From contig CANJKZ010001018.1 of assembly GCA_947471745.1 (NCBI GenBank), positions 1,172,001 through 1,236,000 on the forward strand: DNA of 64,000 nt. The letters are read 5' to 3'. Below, one piece after another: positions 19,866 through 32,598 of the stretch. Both the position numbers and the translations under genes were made by a program. Below the pieces are notes generated by a model. That model was not told the origin of the DNA, searched no databases, and saw nothing but the letters and a program-made list of their open reading frames with translations. The first letter of the stretch is position 1. Each line of letters opens with the position of its first letter. The DNA comes from Closterium sp. Naga37s-1 (taxonomy: Eukaryota > Streptophyta > Zygnematophyceae > Desmidiales > Closteriaceae).

Positions 19866-22800
19866 ATGGACTCCTCCCGCCGCCTTCATTTCGATGCGGA
19901 GGGTCGTCCGATAGAGTTCGGCACCTGGCTCCGCCAGACTCAGCGCTACCTCGCCAGTCAGCGCTAGGACGGCACCACCATGTACGCCCACACGTCCGGC
20001 GCCCTCCAGGCACCCTGGCGTCCCGAGACCCTACCTGCCATGCCCCCCCCAACTCCCGAGGCGCAGGCGGACTACGATCGTCTAGTCTTGGCGCGGGACG
20101 TTTGGGACTCGCGTGGCGCTGCGGCTGCACTCGTGCTGACACAGCTCCTTCCACAGACAGAGGCTGCTCACTTCGACCTGGTAGAGACTGCGGAGGAGGT
20201 TTATGGTGCTATTTCTGCACGCTATTCCACCTTGTCCTCTGCCTCCCTCAGCCGCATCCTCATGCCATTCGTGTTTCCCGACCTCGGCTCGTTTGCGACT
20301 GTCTCCGACCTAGCCACTCACTTGTGTTCCCTTGTCGCTAGCTACCGTGCAGCTTGCACTGAGGCTCAGCTTCTTGTTGCTCCCCCTCCTATCTGGCTCA
20401 CTGTCCACAGGGTAGTCACTCGTCTCCCTGGCCGCCTCTCCACTGCCAGTGACGCGCTTCTCCAGCAGCACCCCAGTGAGCTTACGACTGATCTTCTCGA
20501 GACCACTCTCGGGAAGATCGAGAGTAACCTTCTCTCTGTTGCCTCGGCCACTGACCCAGTCGCTCCCCGTCTGTTTGAGGTGTGTGCTGCCCCCCAACTT
20601 CCCACCTTCACTGCTACTCGTGCCTGTGCTGCTGTGTCGGTCTCTGAGGACACTGCAGCTATTTCTGCCGCTGACAGGCAGAAACGGGGCAAGGGCGGCA
20701 AGAAAGGGGGGAAGGGGGGTGGCGGCAGTGGAGGAGGTGGCGGTGGTGGAGGCGGCGCTGGGGGCGGCAGTGGTGGCGGCGGCGGTGGTGCACCAGGCGG
20801 AGGGAGCTCTGGAGGAGGTGCTGACCCACCTGCTGGAGGAGGTTCGACCAGCGGTGGCACGGGGCCCCAGCAGCAGCAGCCACAGCAGAGACAGCAGCAG
20901 GAGCAGGGACAGCAGCAGTGGCAGGCACCACAGCAGTTTCAGTCGTGGGGACCCCCACTGCAGTGGGGTCCGCAGCAGCACTGGGGCCCTCCGCCAAAGT
21001 GGGGACCTGGAGGACCCGGGAGCACTGGCCGCAACAGCAGCACTACCAGCTGGGCCCTGCGCCCCCCGCGGCTCGACGCCGGCCCCAACGACCACTGGTC
21101 CGTCACCGGACCAGGCAGTCCCTGTGTCTGCGACCGCTACGACCACACTGCGGCGCGGTGCTTCCGCCGCCTCGACGACCTCTACCGTGCATGCTGGGGT
21201 CCTGAGGCGACCTCCCCGCACTGGGCTCGCCTTCTAGCCCGTAAGATTCCTGTATTTGAACTGTCTATGGATGATGCACATCCGTATGCTTTGTATGCTG
21301 ATGTTGACTATAGTTCTGATGGATCTGTGTGCTCGCGTGTTCGTAGTCTAGGATGCTTGCCTCCTGTTAGTGTAGACCTGTGCCTCTCTAGTCTAGGTGC
21401 TTGTGTTTCTGCTCTAGGTGCTTGTGTAGCCTCCGGACCTGACACGCCTCCGGCTGAGGCGTCCCTGTCTTTCACGCTGGACTCTGGCGCGTCGCGGTGT
21501 TTCTTCCGCGACCACACGACCCTCACACCACTCCTTGCTCCGGTTCCGGTAGCTATGGCTGATCCTACTTCAGGACCAGCCGTTGCGCGCAGTTCCACCA
21601 CCCTCCCATGCCCTGTGGTCCCCTCTGGTGTCCTGCGCGGCCTCCACATCCCCTCGTTCACTCGGAACTTGGTGGGTGTTGGATACCTCCAGGACAGAGG
21701 GATCACAGTTACCTTTGTGGGGGGTGGGAGGACTGCGGTCTGTACAGACGCTGCTACAGGTGCTGTGCTGGCCACGTTCACCAGGGAGCCCCGCTCCAAT
21801 CCCTACGTTCTCCACACCGAGCGCTCCCCGATTGCTTCCTCCGCTCAGGTCGCTGCGTCCCCTCCGGTCCCAGTGTCTAGTCAGGTTCCTGTGTCTGGTC
21901 AGGTAATGATGTCTGGTCAGGTTGCTGCGTCTTGCTCCTGTCGGTCCCTAGCCCACCCGACCATCTTGTGGCACCACTGCCTTGGCCACCTGTCGCTCCC
22001 CCGCCTCCGCAGCATGGCCAGTCACAGTCTTGTCTCAGGTCTCCCGCGTGTCTTTCCGTCGCTCCCTCCCTCGCTTGCTCCACCTTGCACTCCTTGCGTC
22101 GCCGGCCGCCTGCGCGCCACTCTGCACTCCTCCTCCCTTCGTCCGACCACTGCTCCCTTCCAGACTGTCCACTTGGACGTCTGGGGCCCTGCCCCTACGC
22201 TGGGACCTGAGAGAGAGCGAAACTTTCTAGTGGTCGTTGACGACTACTCCAGGTTCACCACGGTGTTTCCTGTCGGAAGAAGTCCGAGGTGACTTCTACG
22301 CTGATCCGGTGGCTTCTGGCCACTGAGGGCACTCGTGGTAGTCGTGTCCGTTGTCTCCACTCCGACCGTGGGGGTGAGTTTCGCTCTGGCGTCCTTGCTG
22401 GGTTCTGCGGCGAGCAGGGCATCAGACAGTCCTGGACGCTGCCGGAGTCCCCACAGAAGAATGGGGTTGCTGAGTGCCGCATTGGCTTGGTCATAGACAT
22501 CGCCCGCACGTCCATGATCCATGCCCGTGTGCCCCAGTTTCTGTGGCCCTACGCGCTTCGCTACGCCGCGCACTAGCTGAACCTCCAGCCGCGTGTCTCG
22601 CGGCCAGAGGTTTCACCGACCTGTCTTTGGACCGGGTCCCCTGGTGTTGGGTCGGTCTTTCGTGTCTGGGACTGCCTTGCGCTTGTCCGCGACACCTCTG
22701 CGGACAAGCTCTCATCTCGCGCCATCCCCTATGTCTTCCTTGGTTCCCCGCTGGGCTCTCCCGACTACTCCTTTTACCACCCGCCCCTCCACCCGTTTCT

Positions 22801-23119
22801 TGACTCTCGTGACGTCCGGTTTGACGAGTCCGTGTCCTACTACACCCGGTACCCCTTTCGAGGTCTCCCGGTTCCCTCTCCCCCCCTCTTACTCGCACCC
22901 TCTCCTCCCCCTGCTCCGGCTCCTCCGGTACCCCCGCCCCCCCCTGGTCCTGCCCCGTCAGGTGTGTCTCACGCTACCCCTCTACCCTCGGTTGCGCATC
23001 AGGTAGCATCTCCCTCCCCACAGTCCTCCTCACAGTCCCCTCAGCAGCCTTCGGCACTTCCGCGTCAGATTACTGTGGACTCAGGTGGTGTTGGAGCTGG
23101 AGGTACGGCCACTGGCGGT
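19866..23119 (+). pseudogene. Copia element A, first half: gag, protease, integrase (broken)
   Basis: ATG at 19866 (MDSSRRLHFDAEGRPIEF) starts the gag typical of this family, with an in-frame TAG at 19965. The long frame from 19980 has a Gly-rich linker and a zinc-knuckle-like CVCDRYDHTAARC (around residue 380). It then has the aspartic protease FTLDSGASRCFF, a pre-integrase region (WHHCLGHLS, then CTPCVAG) and the integrase start LDVWGPAP, DDYSRFTTVFP. A frameshift near 22285 moves the integrase (LHSDRGGEF, SPQKNGVAE) to another frame, and CAG to TAG at 22574 stops it. The element is interrupted at 23119 by a gypsy LTR, in its Pro/Gly hinge. Its RT half is probably the segment starting near 32605. 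Confidence 0.85.
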
Positions 23120-23488
23120 TGTGAGGATCTAGGATCGAGCTCAGAAAAGAGAGTTTGAATTGAATGATTCACCTGGGTACAACACGAGGCTATATATAGT
23201 CTCGACACAAGGCCTAGTAACCAGGTTTACGCGAAGGTTCCGAGGGTCGCGAAGCGTCCCGAATGGAGCCTTCCCGAATACGGTAGAAGGCAATTCGGTG
23301 GCAACCGAAAAGCCTGGAATTCGGTGCACGCAACCTAGCTCGGTGCTATAACTATAATAAAATATAGGAAAGCACATAGCCTAGGAAATCAAGCAAAGGC
23401 ATGCATTCAACTATAAACCTAAGCTAGAAATAGCGTAATAAACTAAAGGCAAGCAAGCAAAGCTGGCATAAGCCGTCGTACTCTCACA
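23120..23488 (-). repeat. 3' LTR of gypsy element (369 bp), minus orientation
   Basis: Ends TGTGAG...CTCACA form perfect short inverted termini. The sequence is about 90 percent identical to the LTR at 54460-54829. On the minus strand it is preceded by a polypurine tract (GAGGGGGGGACG, 23489-23500). Confidence 0.9.
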
Positions 23489-24640
23489 CGTCCCCCCCTC
23501 AAAGCTGGGTGGCGTGAGATACACCCTGCTTGACAAGATAGTCCTTGAGAGCACGGCGTGCATTGCCCATATCAGCTTCTGCAACCCAACGGTCCTCAGT
23601 AGGGTCATATCCCTTCCAGCGTATCAGGAACTCGAGGGTCTTGCCGCCGCGGCGCCGATGAGTGAGAACGCGCTCCACTTCGTACTCTGGTAAAACCTGT
23701 ATGAGAACAGGTGGTGGTGGCGGTAGCTGCCGTCCCTGGAACTGTTGGTTGGGGTCCTTGTATGGGCTCAGTAGCTGAACATGGAAAGCGTTGTGAAGCT
23801 TCCACGTAGTAGGTAAGCGCAAGCGGAATGTTACTGGTGTCACCTGTTCCTCAACGAGAAAAGGACCACAGAAGCGAGGCCGGAGCTTGGATGGTAGGTG
23901 AGACAGGTTCAAGTTGCGCGTGTCGAGAAGCACCTGATTTCCGACTGCTACTGAGTGATCCCGTCGCTGGCGATCGGCATACTGCTTCTGGGAGGTCTGC
24001 ATCGTGGTGAGACGTCGCTGAGTCTTCTCCCATAGCTGCTGCATGGTGGTGACGAAGTCATGTGCGGCTTGGACATGTGCCGGTGTGGTTGGCTGTTGTG
24101 GTGTAAGTGGTTCTCATCCGTAACATAGGAAGAAAGAAGTTTTCCCCGTGGCCGCATGTGACACATTGTTGTAAGCGAACTCTAGGGTCGGTAACTGTGT
24201 GTCCCAGTGGCTGACGTCATCTTTGCAAGCTGTGCGCAGTAACTGTTCAACCACCTGATTGAGTCGCTCTGTCTGTCCGTCAGTCTGGGGGTGGTACGCT
24301 GAAGACATTGCAAGTATAGTCCCCAACAGTCCCATGAGCTCCTTCCAGAACTTACTCGTGAATTTGGGGTCTCTGTCTGAGATGAGTGTAGCGGGGATGC
24401 CGTGGATGGTGATGATGCGGTCGAAGAAGAGGCGAGCAGTTGCTTCAGCTGTAGCCGTGGCGTTGGTCGGGATTAAGTGTCCCATCTTAGCAAACTTGTC
24501 GATCACCACGAGTATAGCGTCATGCCCTCGTGAGGTCGAAGGAAGTCCCGTGATGAAGTTGATGGAAAGCGAGCGAATCTGGAGAGCGTACAAGAGATTG
24601 AGTCCGCCGACTTCGACGGACCATTGCGTGCAGCTCACGT
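23489..24640 (-). pseudogene. Gypsy (chromovirus-type) integrase with chromodomain, 3' fragment
   Basis: On the minus strand 24638-24114 encodes the integrase core (SINFITGLPS, VVIDKFAKMGHLIP, DRDPKFTSKFW, SSAYHPQTDGQTERLNQ). After one in-frame TGA at 24114 the same frame continues to 23499 with the GPFLVEEQVTPVTFRLRLP tail and a C-terminal chromodomain (EYEVERVLTHRRRG, FLIRWKGYDPTEDRWV). A chromodomain directs integration to marked chromatin in chromoviruses. Protease, RT and RNase H are absent: the fragment begins within a few codons of the integrase core, next to the LTR of copia B. It is dead, but only one nonsense codon separates the two parts. Confidence 0.88.
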
Positions 24641-25056
24641 AACCTTAAACTATGAAAAGGTACGCGTTGGAAAGGTCTTAATCTCTACTTTCCAGAATGG
24701 TAATGCATGCCTTCAACCATGATCTAGGACGATTGCTATCGCGATTTAAGTGCGATGGAGTATCCTGGCGGAATTACTTGGCAGCCATGGATTAGATCAA
24801 GAAAGTAGCTTTAGCAAGAGTTCAGATTTGCAAAGTGACGAGTTGGTCAAACCCTACCAACCCAACCCTCGCCCTACAACCCAAAGTGCCAAACTAGCAA
24901 CACCAAAGGTGTTGTAGTGAACAGCAAAGGTTTGTTGGTGCTTGTTGGGTGCGATATCAATTCCAGCCCACAACAAGTCTAGCAAACACATTTTGCCTAA
25001 ACCCTTAGCCCACAACCAGCTAGAGCAAAATACCACAACCACCTACACAATCAACA
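24640..25056 (-). repeat. Probable 3' LTR of copia element B
   Basis: The inner edge is clear: on the minus strand a polypurine stretch (CAATGGGGGG) is followed by TGTTGATTGTGTAGG starting at 25056. The outer edge is estimated, because the TG/CA terminus near 24630-24650 is ambiguous. No matching 5' LTR is found in the window. Confidence 0.5.
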
Positions 25057-27960
25057 CCCCCCATTGCTCGTGCTGGAGGTGGCTGAACACCACTGGGCAA
25101 AATCCTTCACTCCACTCCCCCTTGCCCAGGGAGGGGCGCCATCCACAGCATGATGTCGTCAAGGCAGAGAAGCACCAGCCCTCCCACATCCTGCTCAGGC
25201 ACCATGCCAACATGGGGCTGCATCCCCATCAAGGACATGCACACACCATGCCGCTCAAAGGGAAGGGGTTTGGTGAGTATGTATGCTGCTTGACGGTTGG
25301 TTGGGCACCACTGGAGGATCACCTCGCCGCTTGCCACCATCTCCCTGATGAAATGCCACCGAACCTGCATGTGCTTTGTGCGGCCATGCAAGCATGCATT
25401 CTGTGCAAGGGCAATGGCAGGCTGGTTGTCCACAAACACAGACACACCACCAGCAAATTCATGCCCAAACTTCCCAAACAAACGCTTCAGCCACATACCC
25501 TCTTGAATGCACTGACACAGACTGATGTACTCACTCTCAGTGGTGGACAATGCAACCACCGGCTGCCTCTTGCTCTGCCAAGAGATGGCTGCACCATTAA
25601 GGCAATAGACATTGCCGGTGTGACTCTTGCGATCAGCTGAATCTCCAGCATAATCAGCATCACTAAAGCCCACCAACTCAACCTGAGGCTTGCTGTGTGT
25701 GGGGTAGAAGGATACCTGACTTGAGGTACCTTAGCACTCTCTTAGCAGCCTGCAGGTGAAATGCCTTGGGACAAGACACCACCTTGGACAGCTGTGACAC
25801 TGCATAAGCAATCTGGGGCTGTGTGGTCGTGCTTGCATACATGAGAGACCCCACAATGCTTTGATAGAGCTGGACCAGCTCATCTCGCAGCAAGGGCTCC
25901 TCAGCATGTGCATGCATGTCGAACCCTGTAGGGAGAGGGGTACGCACGGGGTTAGCCTCAGAAAGACCAAAGGACTCAAGCATGTTGAGAATGTACCTCT
26001 CCTGATGAATCAAGATGCCACTCTCATTACGCTCAATCTGCACCCCCAAATAGTACTTAGCCTCCCCCAAGTCCTCCCTCATCCCTCACCAAGTGGTACA
26101 AGACACGATCACACTCAGACCTCTCAAAGCCAAAATCCATCAGCGCCTCATCAAACTTGAGGTACCACTGCCTTGGAGCTTGCTTAAGCCCATAGATTGA
26201 TTTTTTGAGTCGGCATACTCTGCCGGACCCATCATCGAAACCAGGGGCCTGCCTCATGTAAAGCTCCTCCTTCAAGACCCCATGAAGATAGGCAGTGGTC
26301 ACATCCATGTGATGGATGTGAAACCCCGAGGAGGCTGCCATCCCAAGGGAGCCTCTTAGGGTAGTAGGCTTACACACCGGGGTAAACACCTGGTCATGTG
26401 AACACCCCTTGTTTGAGTGTTCCCCATGGCCACCAACCTGGACTTAGGCCTCTCAATGCTACCATCAGCCTTGTGCTTGTACTTCCACACCAGGTGGCAC
26501 ACAAGCTGGATCAACCAGCTCAAAGGACTCGTTCACCTTATGGGACTCAAGCTCCTCGCACATGGACTCGACCCACTCAGGACGGGACAAGGCCTCCTCG
26601 ACTGACTTAGGCTCATGCACCTGACCCATAAGACAAAAATCAAGTCCATGCTCACTTCCATCAGCATCCACAAGCATGCACTCCTCCAAATCATGTACCT
26701 CATGATCATGCATGCAAGCATACTGTGCACTTGGTGTGAACCTCTCAGGTGGCCGGGATATGCGTGTGGTGCGGCGCAGAGGTGATGCCCCCCCCTGCTC
26801 CAAACTTTGCAGCTTCTCCTTCCAAGTCTCTCTCTTCATGGGGGACCGTGGTGACTTGGACAGCTGCTGCTGCAGTAATTGCTGCCACCTACCCACAGGA
26901 ACAGGCGGTGTATGCTGCTGTGGTGGTTGCTGTGGCTTTTCTTGTTGTTGCTGCTGCCCCTATGGCTGCTCTGGGTCATGGGCTGGTGCGTTAGGGTCAG
27001 GGGTAGAACCAGCAGTTGGTGACTCCTCATGGTGAGGTGCAGCTGCCGTTTGTTCCTCTTGCTGCTCCTCTACCTCCTCTCCAGGGTCCTCCCATGCCCC
27101 CTCAAAGATGGAAGAGGTGTAGGGATCCTGGAGGGAGCTCCCAACAGTACTAGCACCATGCTCCTTCCACCCCTTGTAGCTCAGCCCCTCGTGGAAAACC
27201 ACATCCCGGCTTTCCACCACCCGCTGATCCGCCACACTCTACAACATCCAAGCTTTGCTCCTCTCTAACACTCCAAGAAAAATGCCCCATTGTGCCTTAG
27301 GATTCAACTTCCTCCGTTGCTGGTCGGGCACTTTGTACTGCGCCATGCACCCTCACACTTGTGCCATGGACATGAAGGCACCTTCCTGGTCCATATGAAG
27401 TATGGGCTCTTGCCCCCTAGCCCCTTGCTGCCCATCTGGTTCTTAACCCAGTTGGCATATTGCACTGCTGCCCCCCACCAAGTATGGTCCAGCTGCGCAT
27501 GAGCAAGCATGGCTCGGGCAAGGTCAATGGGGGTCCGGTTTAGCCTCTCCGCTGCCCCATTTTGCTGCGGCGTGTAGGCAACTGAAAGCTGGTGGATGAT
27601 GCCCTTGTCTTCAAGAAAAGACTCCAGATCCTTCCCCATGTACTCCCCACCCCGATCAGACTAAGTATTTTCACCTTGGCCCCGGCTTCCCTCTCCGCAT
27701 AGCGTATCCAACGCTTGAAGACCTTGGCCACCTCATCCTTGGTTTTCACCAAGGTAACCCAACTTAGGCGGCTGAAGTCATCCAAGAAGGTGATGAAGTA
27801 TTTGCTGCCCTTCTCCCTATCCGGTGTTTGCATGGGGCCACACACATCCGTGTGCACCAACTCAAGAGGTGCAGAGGCTCTAGTGGTGGAGGTAGGGAAG
27901 GTGGTCCTTGACCACTGGTTTGCGGTGATGGTATCGCTCAAGTCAGCATCGGCAGACGAT
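25057..27960 (-). pseudogene. Copia element B (TNT1-like), degraded pol
   Basis: Minus-strand pieces in order: integrase (27941-27304; LVHTDVCGPMQ, FLDDFSRLSWVTLVK, YTPQQNGAAERLNR), linker (27235-26465), RT (26389-25678; DVTTAYLHGVLKEELYM, LKKSIYGLKQAPRQWY, YYLGVQIER) and RNase H (25676-25107; [28 protein letters not shown]). Several frameshifts separate them, and gag and protease are missing upstream, where LINE sequence begins. It is a different copia lineage from A, C and D, whose RNase H and integrase motifs differ clearly. Confidence 0.85.
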
Positions 27961-30900
27961 CATGGTCCTGGGTTATGGAGGCTTCAGGTGCCTCAAACTG
28001 GTGGCGAAGGCGTCAGGAATATCATTTCGGCGGTAGTGGATGCACAGGCGAATCAACCGGAACAGGGCTTGGAGAGACTGGTGACAAACCTGCGTGCAAG
28101 CATGAGGGCTCACGTAGCAGAGGAAAGAAAAAGGGTAAAGGCGACCATGGTACACTTGGAGAAGAAAGTGGAAGAGCTCAGATGGAAGGTGATGGCGGAT
28201 CCTTCGTCGCAGGCTCTGTACGAGGAGCTGATAAAAAATGAAGCGGCTCTCAAGCTCTACTAGGACAGCAACAAGGAGCGACTGCAAGTCCTGTCAGGGT
28301 TACTGCAAGGGCTGGCGGGAGAGACTCCATCAGGTTTCTTGTCGGGCTTGGTTAAGTTAAGAAAGGCGAAGACGGAAATAATGGAACTTACTTTCAGAGG
28401 GGTGCTGAGGAAGGGTGCAAGTGAGGTGCTGCAAGCGGCTTCGGAGCACTTCCGTGAGGCCTACGCGTTGTCGCCGACGCCCTCCCCCGTGGAGCCGTGG
28501 CCGATTGAAGAGGGAAGGATGCTGCAGAAGAACGATCGCTCACAATTAGACAAGGAATGGTCAGAGCAGGAGGTGAAGGCGGCGCTCAAAGGCTTACCGG
28601 CAGGGAAGGCCCCGGGGCAGGATGGCTTGCCGAAAGATTTTTTTCGAGCGGAACTGGGGGCTGCTGGGTCCGGCGGTGATGAGGGAAGTCAGGGACTTTG
28701 AGTCGACGGGCGTGCTTTCGGAGGCTTTCACGACGGTGGTCACGATCCTCCTTCACAAAAAAGGGGACAGAGGCGATTTGGGTAACTACCGGCCGATCAC
28801 ACTACTGAGTTTCTTCTACAAACTGCTGGCGAAGGTGTTGGCGAACAGAATCAAGGTGGTCTTACCAAGAGTGATCTCGCACAACCAGTTCGGTTTCCTT
28901 CCGGGGAGGAGTCTTGCCGACGCGGTCTCACTGGTAGCAGACGCGATTGACACTGCGGAGCAGGAGGACGAGGACTGGTTGCTGTTGTTGGTCGGTTTCC
29001 AGAAAGCCTATGATTCGGTATCACGAGAGTACCTCTTCACGACGCTGGGCAACATGGGGTTCCCGAGAAAGTTCACAGGGTGGGTGAAGGGTCTTCACGA
29101 TGGAGCGGCAACCAAGGTGCTGCTGAATGGTTGGATAGGGGATGGTTGAATAAGAACACTCTGGGTGGAGATGGCCAAAGGAGTGCGCCAGGGCTGTCCG
29201 CTCGCCCCATATCTCTTCCTCTGTGCGGTCGAGCCACTCTGCCAAGAAATAGAACGGAGGAAGCTGGGGGTCAGGAAGAGAGGCGTTAAAGGGAATTTAG
29301 CCTACATCGGATATGCAGACGATACGACACTGGTCCTAAAGGGGAAGGAACAGGTGGAAGCAGCCGGGAAACTGCTTGGGGAGTTTGCGGAGGTCTCGGG
29401 GTTGAGGGTGAACCGCGATAAAACAACACTGATGCCGCTAGGGAAAAACTTAAGGAGGTTGCAGCCGATAGCGTCGCCTTTCAAGTGGGCGAATAAGAAC
29501 ACGTCGGAGCGGTTGCTTGGGATCTGGATAACCTCCGGAGGCTCACCGGGGCCTGCATGGGACAAAGCTTTCGAAAAGGTTAGCGCGGTGCTGAGCTGCT
29601 GGGAGACTAAACACCTCAAAACCTCAGCGCGGGTCACAATCATAAACAGCTATGCGATGTCGATCCTGCTATTCCAGGCGCAGATTTACGCCCCACCATA
29701 CGAAGTCTGGACCAAGGTGAAGCGGCTGTGCCATAATTTCATCTCGGGAAGGAAAGCGCTCCACGACAGACACTTCACACTCTGGAGTTACGAGTTGTCG
29801 TGCAGGGGACGGAAAGAGGGTGGTCTGGGAGTGATTGATCTGAAACACCGGATCGACAGCACGGTGATCAAAGGCTTGGGGAAGGCCTTGGCGGAGCAGG
29901 AGCCACTTCGGAACTGGCTATGGGAGAGAGCGGCAGCTTTCCCAGTCGGCTTGGCCACGATATACGCGCACCCTTCGGTCCTGAAACAGTGGCTGGGAGG
30001 AGGCATGAGATGGAAGGCCGCGGTGAAAGCGCTGTGGGACTCAAAAATCGTGGTCATAGGCAATCCGGCTCACAGGTGGGATGCAGAGGAGGAGCAATTA
30101 CTTTTCAACCGCAATATTTTCTTCAGAGGCAGGTCACCCTTCGGAAACCAGGCGGGCCCTCTCTGTCTAAAGGCCATCCGGCTGGGGGACTTGGTGGTTA
30201 AAGGAGGGGATGGCAGCAGGTCCCGTAAGAGCGAAGAGGTCCTGGAGCGGGAGCTGGGAGGTGAGGAACACAGGAAATGGGCTCTGAAAGCGTGGGATGC
30301 GGCGCCACAGGGGTGGAAGGATCTGATACTCAAGCAACTGTCGGCGGAGGAAATTTTCAGGGAGACAAGGCTGGTCCGCTCTGCGTCATACCACCCGGGA
30401 GAATTCTTTTACTACCAACTGCAGTATGTGAGCAACGGAGAACTATATGGTCGGAGGGTGACTGTGGACAAGAAAGGGTACATATCGGCGATGGAGTACG
30501 CCAGTGTAGTAACGGTGGAGTTTCGGCGCGCTTGTCCTATGGCAGTCATAGACGGGAGAGTCCGAGGCCTACTGGGCGCCCCAAGAACGCGCCTGCTCTA
30601 TTCTCCAATCTGCGAGAAAGGCGAGCGAGCTGAATTAAAGCAGTTGAGGAAAGCGAGGAAACCCTCAGCGGTGCAACCGAAGAAGTAGCTGAAATGGGAA
30701 GAGGAGATGGGGAGAAAGATCGACTGGGGGAAGGCCATCACGGTCCGTGACTCGCTGGCAACCCCATGCAGGGCACGTGAAGTGGTACTGAGGGTGCACA
30801 GTAACAACCTCCAAGTGTGGGAGCGGCTCCCCTTCTTGGGCGCAAGAGCGAAATGCACGCACTGCGGCGGAGTGGAATCGCAGGATCATTGCCTTTTCAG

Positions 30901-31468
30901 CTGCCCGGTGATCCAGCCAGCGGTGGAGGTGATGAAAAAAGCGGTGCAATGCATGAATCCGGGCAGGGACATGAGGTCTCTCGGGGACACGCTCTTCCAA
31001 AGGAATGGCACGACGACCGGCTTTCCGGAGGCTGCAATTATTTCCATTACAGCGCACCAAGTGTGGTTGGAGAGGTGCAATGCGGTGTTCCGAGGCAGCC
31101 GGTTCCAGCCAAAAAGGGCACTGAGGCGTATAGCAGTTGGTTTCACACGACACGTGAAGATCTACAGTAGAGTGCGGAAGAGGATGGCTGGCAGAAGTGG
31201 TTCAAAAAGGGCGGGTGACAGGGGCCACTTGAATACTGACGAGGCAAACGCTATGCGCAGACTTTACGAGACCGAGGCTTCGATGACGTGGAGAGCAGGT
31301 TTCAAGGCGATCTGGGAAGATGGTGGTGTAGCTTTCCAGCCTTCGTAAAAGGATAAGGGGGGTTTGGTTACTTGTGACCTTTTCATGCCCTCCTAGCAAC
31401 AGTTACGACTGCGGATGTATGTATACGTGTAGTGTACTTATATCCACCAAAAAAAAAAAAAAAAAAAA
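27960..31468 (+). pseudogene. 5'-truncated non-LTR retrotransposon (LINE) with poly(A) tail
   Basis: Begins between the endonuclease and RT domains. RT motifs are GLPAGKAPGQDGLPKDFF, LGNYRPITLLSFFYKLLAK, NQFGFLPGRSL, GFQKAYDSVSREY and the catalytic GYADDTTLV (near 29310). It continues through a thumb/connection region to a C-terminal zinc-knuckle segment (CTHCGGVESQDHCLFSC, near 30855). It ends at 31332 TAA and has a 20-base A run at 31449-31468. It is broken by a frameshift in a T run near 28640, a frame change near 29150-29165 and an in-frame TAG at 30686. The endonuclease is absent. The 5' end abuts copia B and the 3' tail abuts copia C gag. Confidence 0.9.
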
Positions 31469-32055
31469 CGAAGGTGAGTGACGAGGCCGGCGACTGTGGC
31501 AAAGGCGGACAGCTCGGGGAACAGGTAGGGCAGTATAAGGCGGCCTAGAGCAGCAGTGGCCGGGGAGGAGTAACGAGCGACTACAGCGTCGTACAGGGCT
31601 CTAGCAGTCTTGTGCTGGCCAAAGTGAGCGCGTTCGGCTAACGGCAGGTGGATGCAAACGGCTAGGCGAGCAGCAGCGTCACGGGTAAGCCACTGCGAGC
31701 GAGTCGCACTGTCAGCTGTGGCGAAAGGGGCGGGAGAGGCTCCAGACGTGAGGTCAAACAGCGAGACATTGTCCCTAGAATCGCTCAGTAAGTACAGCTG
31801 CAGGTCATCTAGCCACGCGTCGAACTGTATCGGACGGCCCTCTGCATCGAACGAGAGGACACTGAGAGTAGCCATCGCGAGCAAAGCAGTTGGGCGCGCT
31901 AGCAGCAGGGCAGCACGCATACAGGGCAAAGCAAGACGGCGGCCAGCAGGGCAGCACGCAGGCAGATCAGGACAGGGCGCCGTGCGGGCAGGGCAGGGTG
32001 GCGCGGCTGCGAGTGGCGCGTAGGAAGGGCAGGGCGGCGCGGCGGCTAGCGGCAC
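31469..32055 (-). pseudogene. Copia element C, gag N-terminal fragment
   Basis: The minus frame contains VLSFDAEGRPIQFDAWLDD and, later, LPYLFPELSAFATVAGLVTH, clearly the same family as copia A gag. It is cut by the LINE poly(A) tail. The upstream 80 residues of the open frame are the GC-rich leader repeat and are not protein. Confidence 0.85.
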
Positions 32056-32400
32056 GCGGGCAGGGCAGGGCGGCGTGGCGGCGAGCGGCGCGCGGGCAGG
32101 GCAGGGCGGCGCGGCAGCGAGGGGCGCGCGGGCAGGGCAGGGCGGCGCGGCGGCGAGCGGCGCGCGGGCAGGGCAGGGCGGTGCGGCAGCGAGGGGCGCG
32201 CGGGCAGGGCAGGGCGGCGCGGCAGCGAGGGGCGCGCGGGCAGGGCAGGGCGGCGCGGCGGCGAGCGGCGCGCGGGCAGGGCGACGGCGCGGCAGTGAGC
32301 GGCGTGCGGGCAGGGCAGGGCAGGGCGTGCGCGGGCGTCGCGACGCAAGGCAGGGCGTGCGCAGGGCGGCGCGATGCAGGGCAGGGCAGGGCAGCGCGGC
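32045..32400 (-). repeat. GC-rich leader minisatellite of copia C (GCGGGCAGGGCAGGGCGGC)n
   Basis: About a dozen units of 18-30 bp between the 5' LTR and gag on the minus strand. Length variants alternate GCGGCGAGCG and GCAGCGAGGG. Confidence 0.9.
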
Positions 32401-32486
32401 GCTAACAGGGCGGCGCGATGTGTGGGGTAGCGCGATTCGGTGGGCCCTAACAAAACGGTCCTAGGAGAGGACCTGCTCTGAAACCA

Positions 32487-32598
32487 TGTCAGCAGAATAA
32501 ACGAGAATGGTGAAACTAACAGCATGCAGGAGTACAAGTAGTAAACCCTAATTTGGGTTGTACCCCATATGGGCTATTCCACTACAGCCTACACAACA
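32487..32598 (-). repeat. 5' LTR of copia C (112 bp) with primer-binding site
   Basis: On the minus strand it runs TGTTGTGTAGGCTGTAGTGG...CTGCTGACA, followed by TGGTTTCAGAGC (32486-32475), a one-mismatch initiator-tRNA-Met primer site. Copia A pol resumes within a few bases beyond the outer edge. Confidence 0.75.

Noticed and set aside
20659..21237. Gln-, Gly- and Val-rich frames opposite copia A gag
   Set aside because: Shadows of the Gly/Gln-rich gag linker on the other strand or frames.
31890..32537. Arg/Ala/Gly-rich proteins around 32.0-32.4 kb
   Set aside because: Frames through the GC-rich leader minisatellite of copia C.
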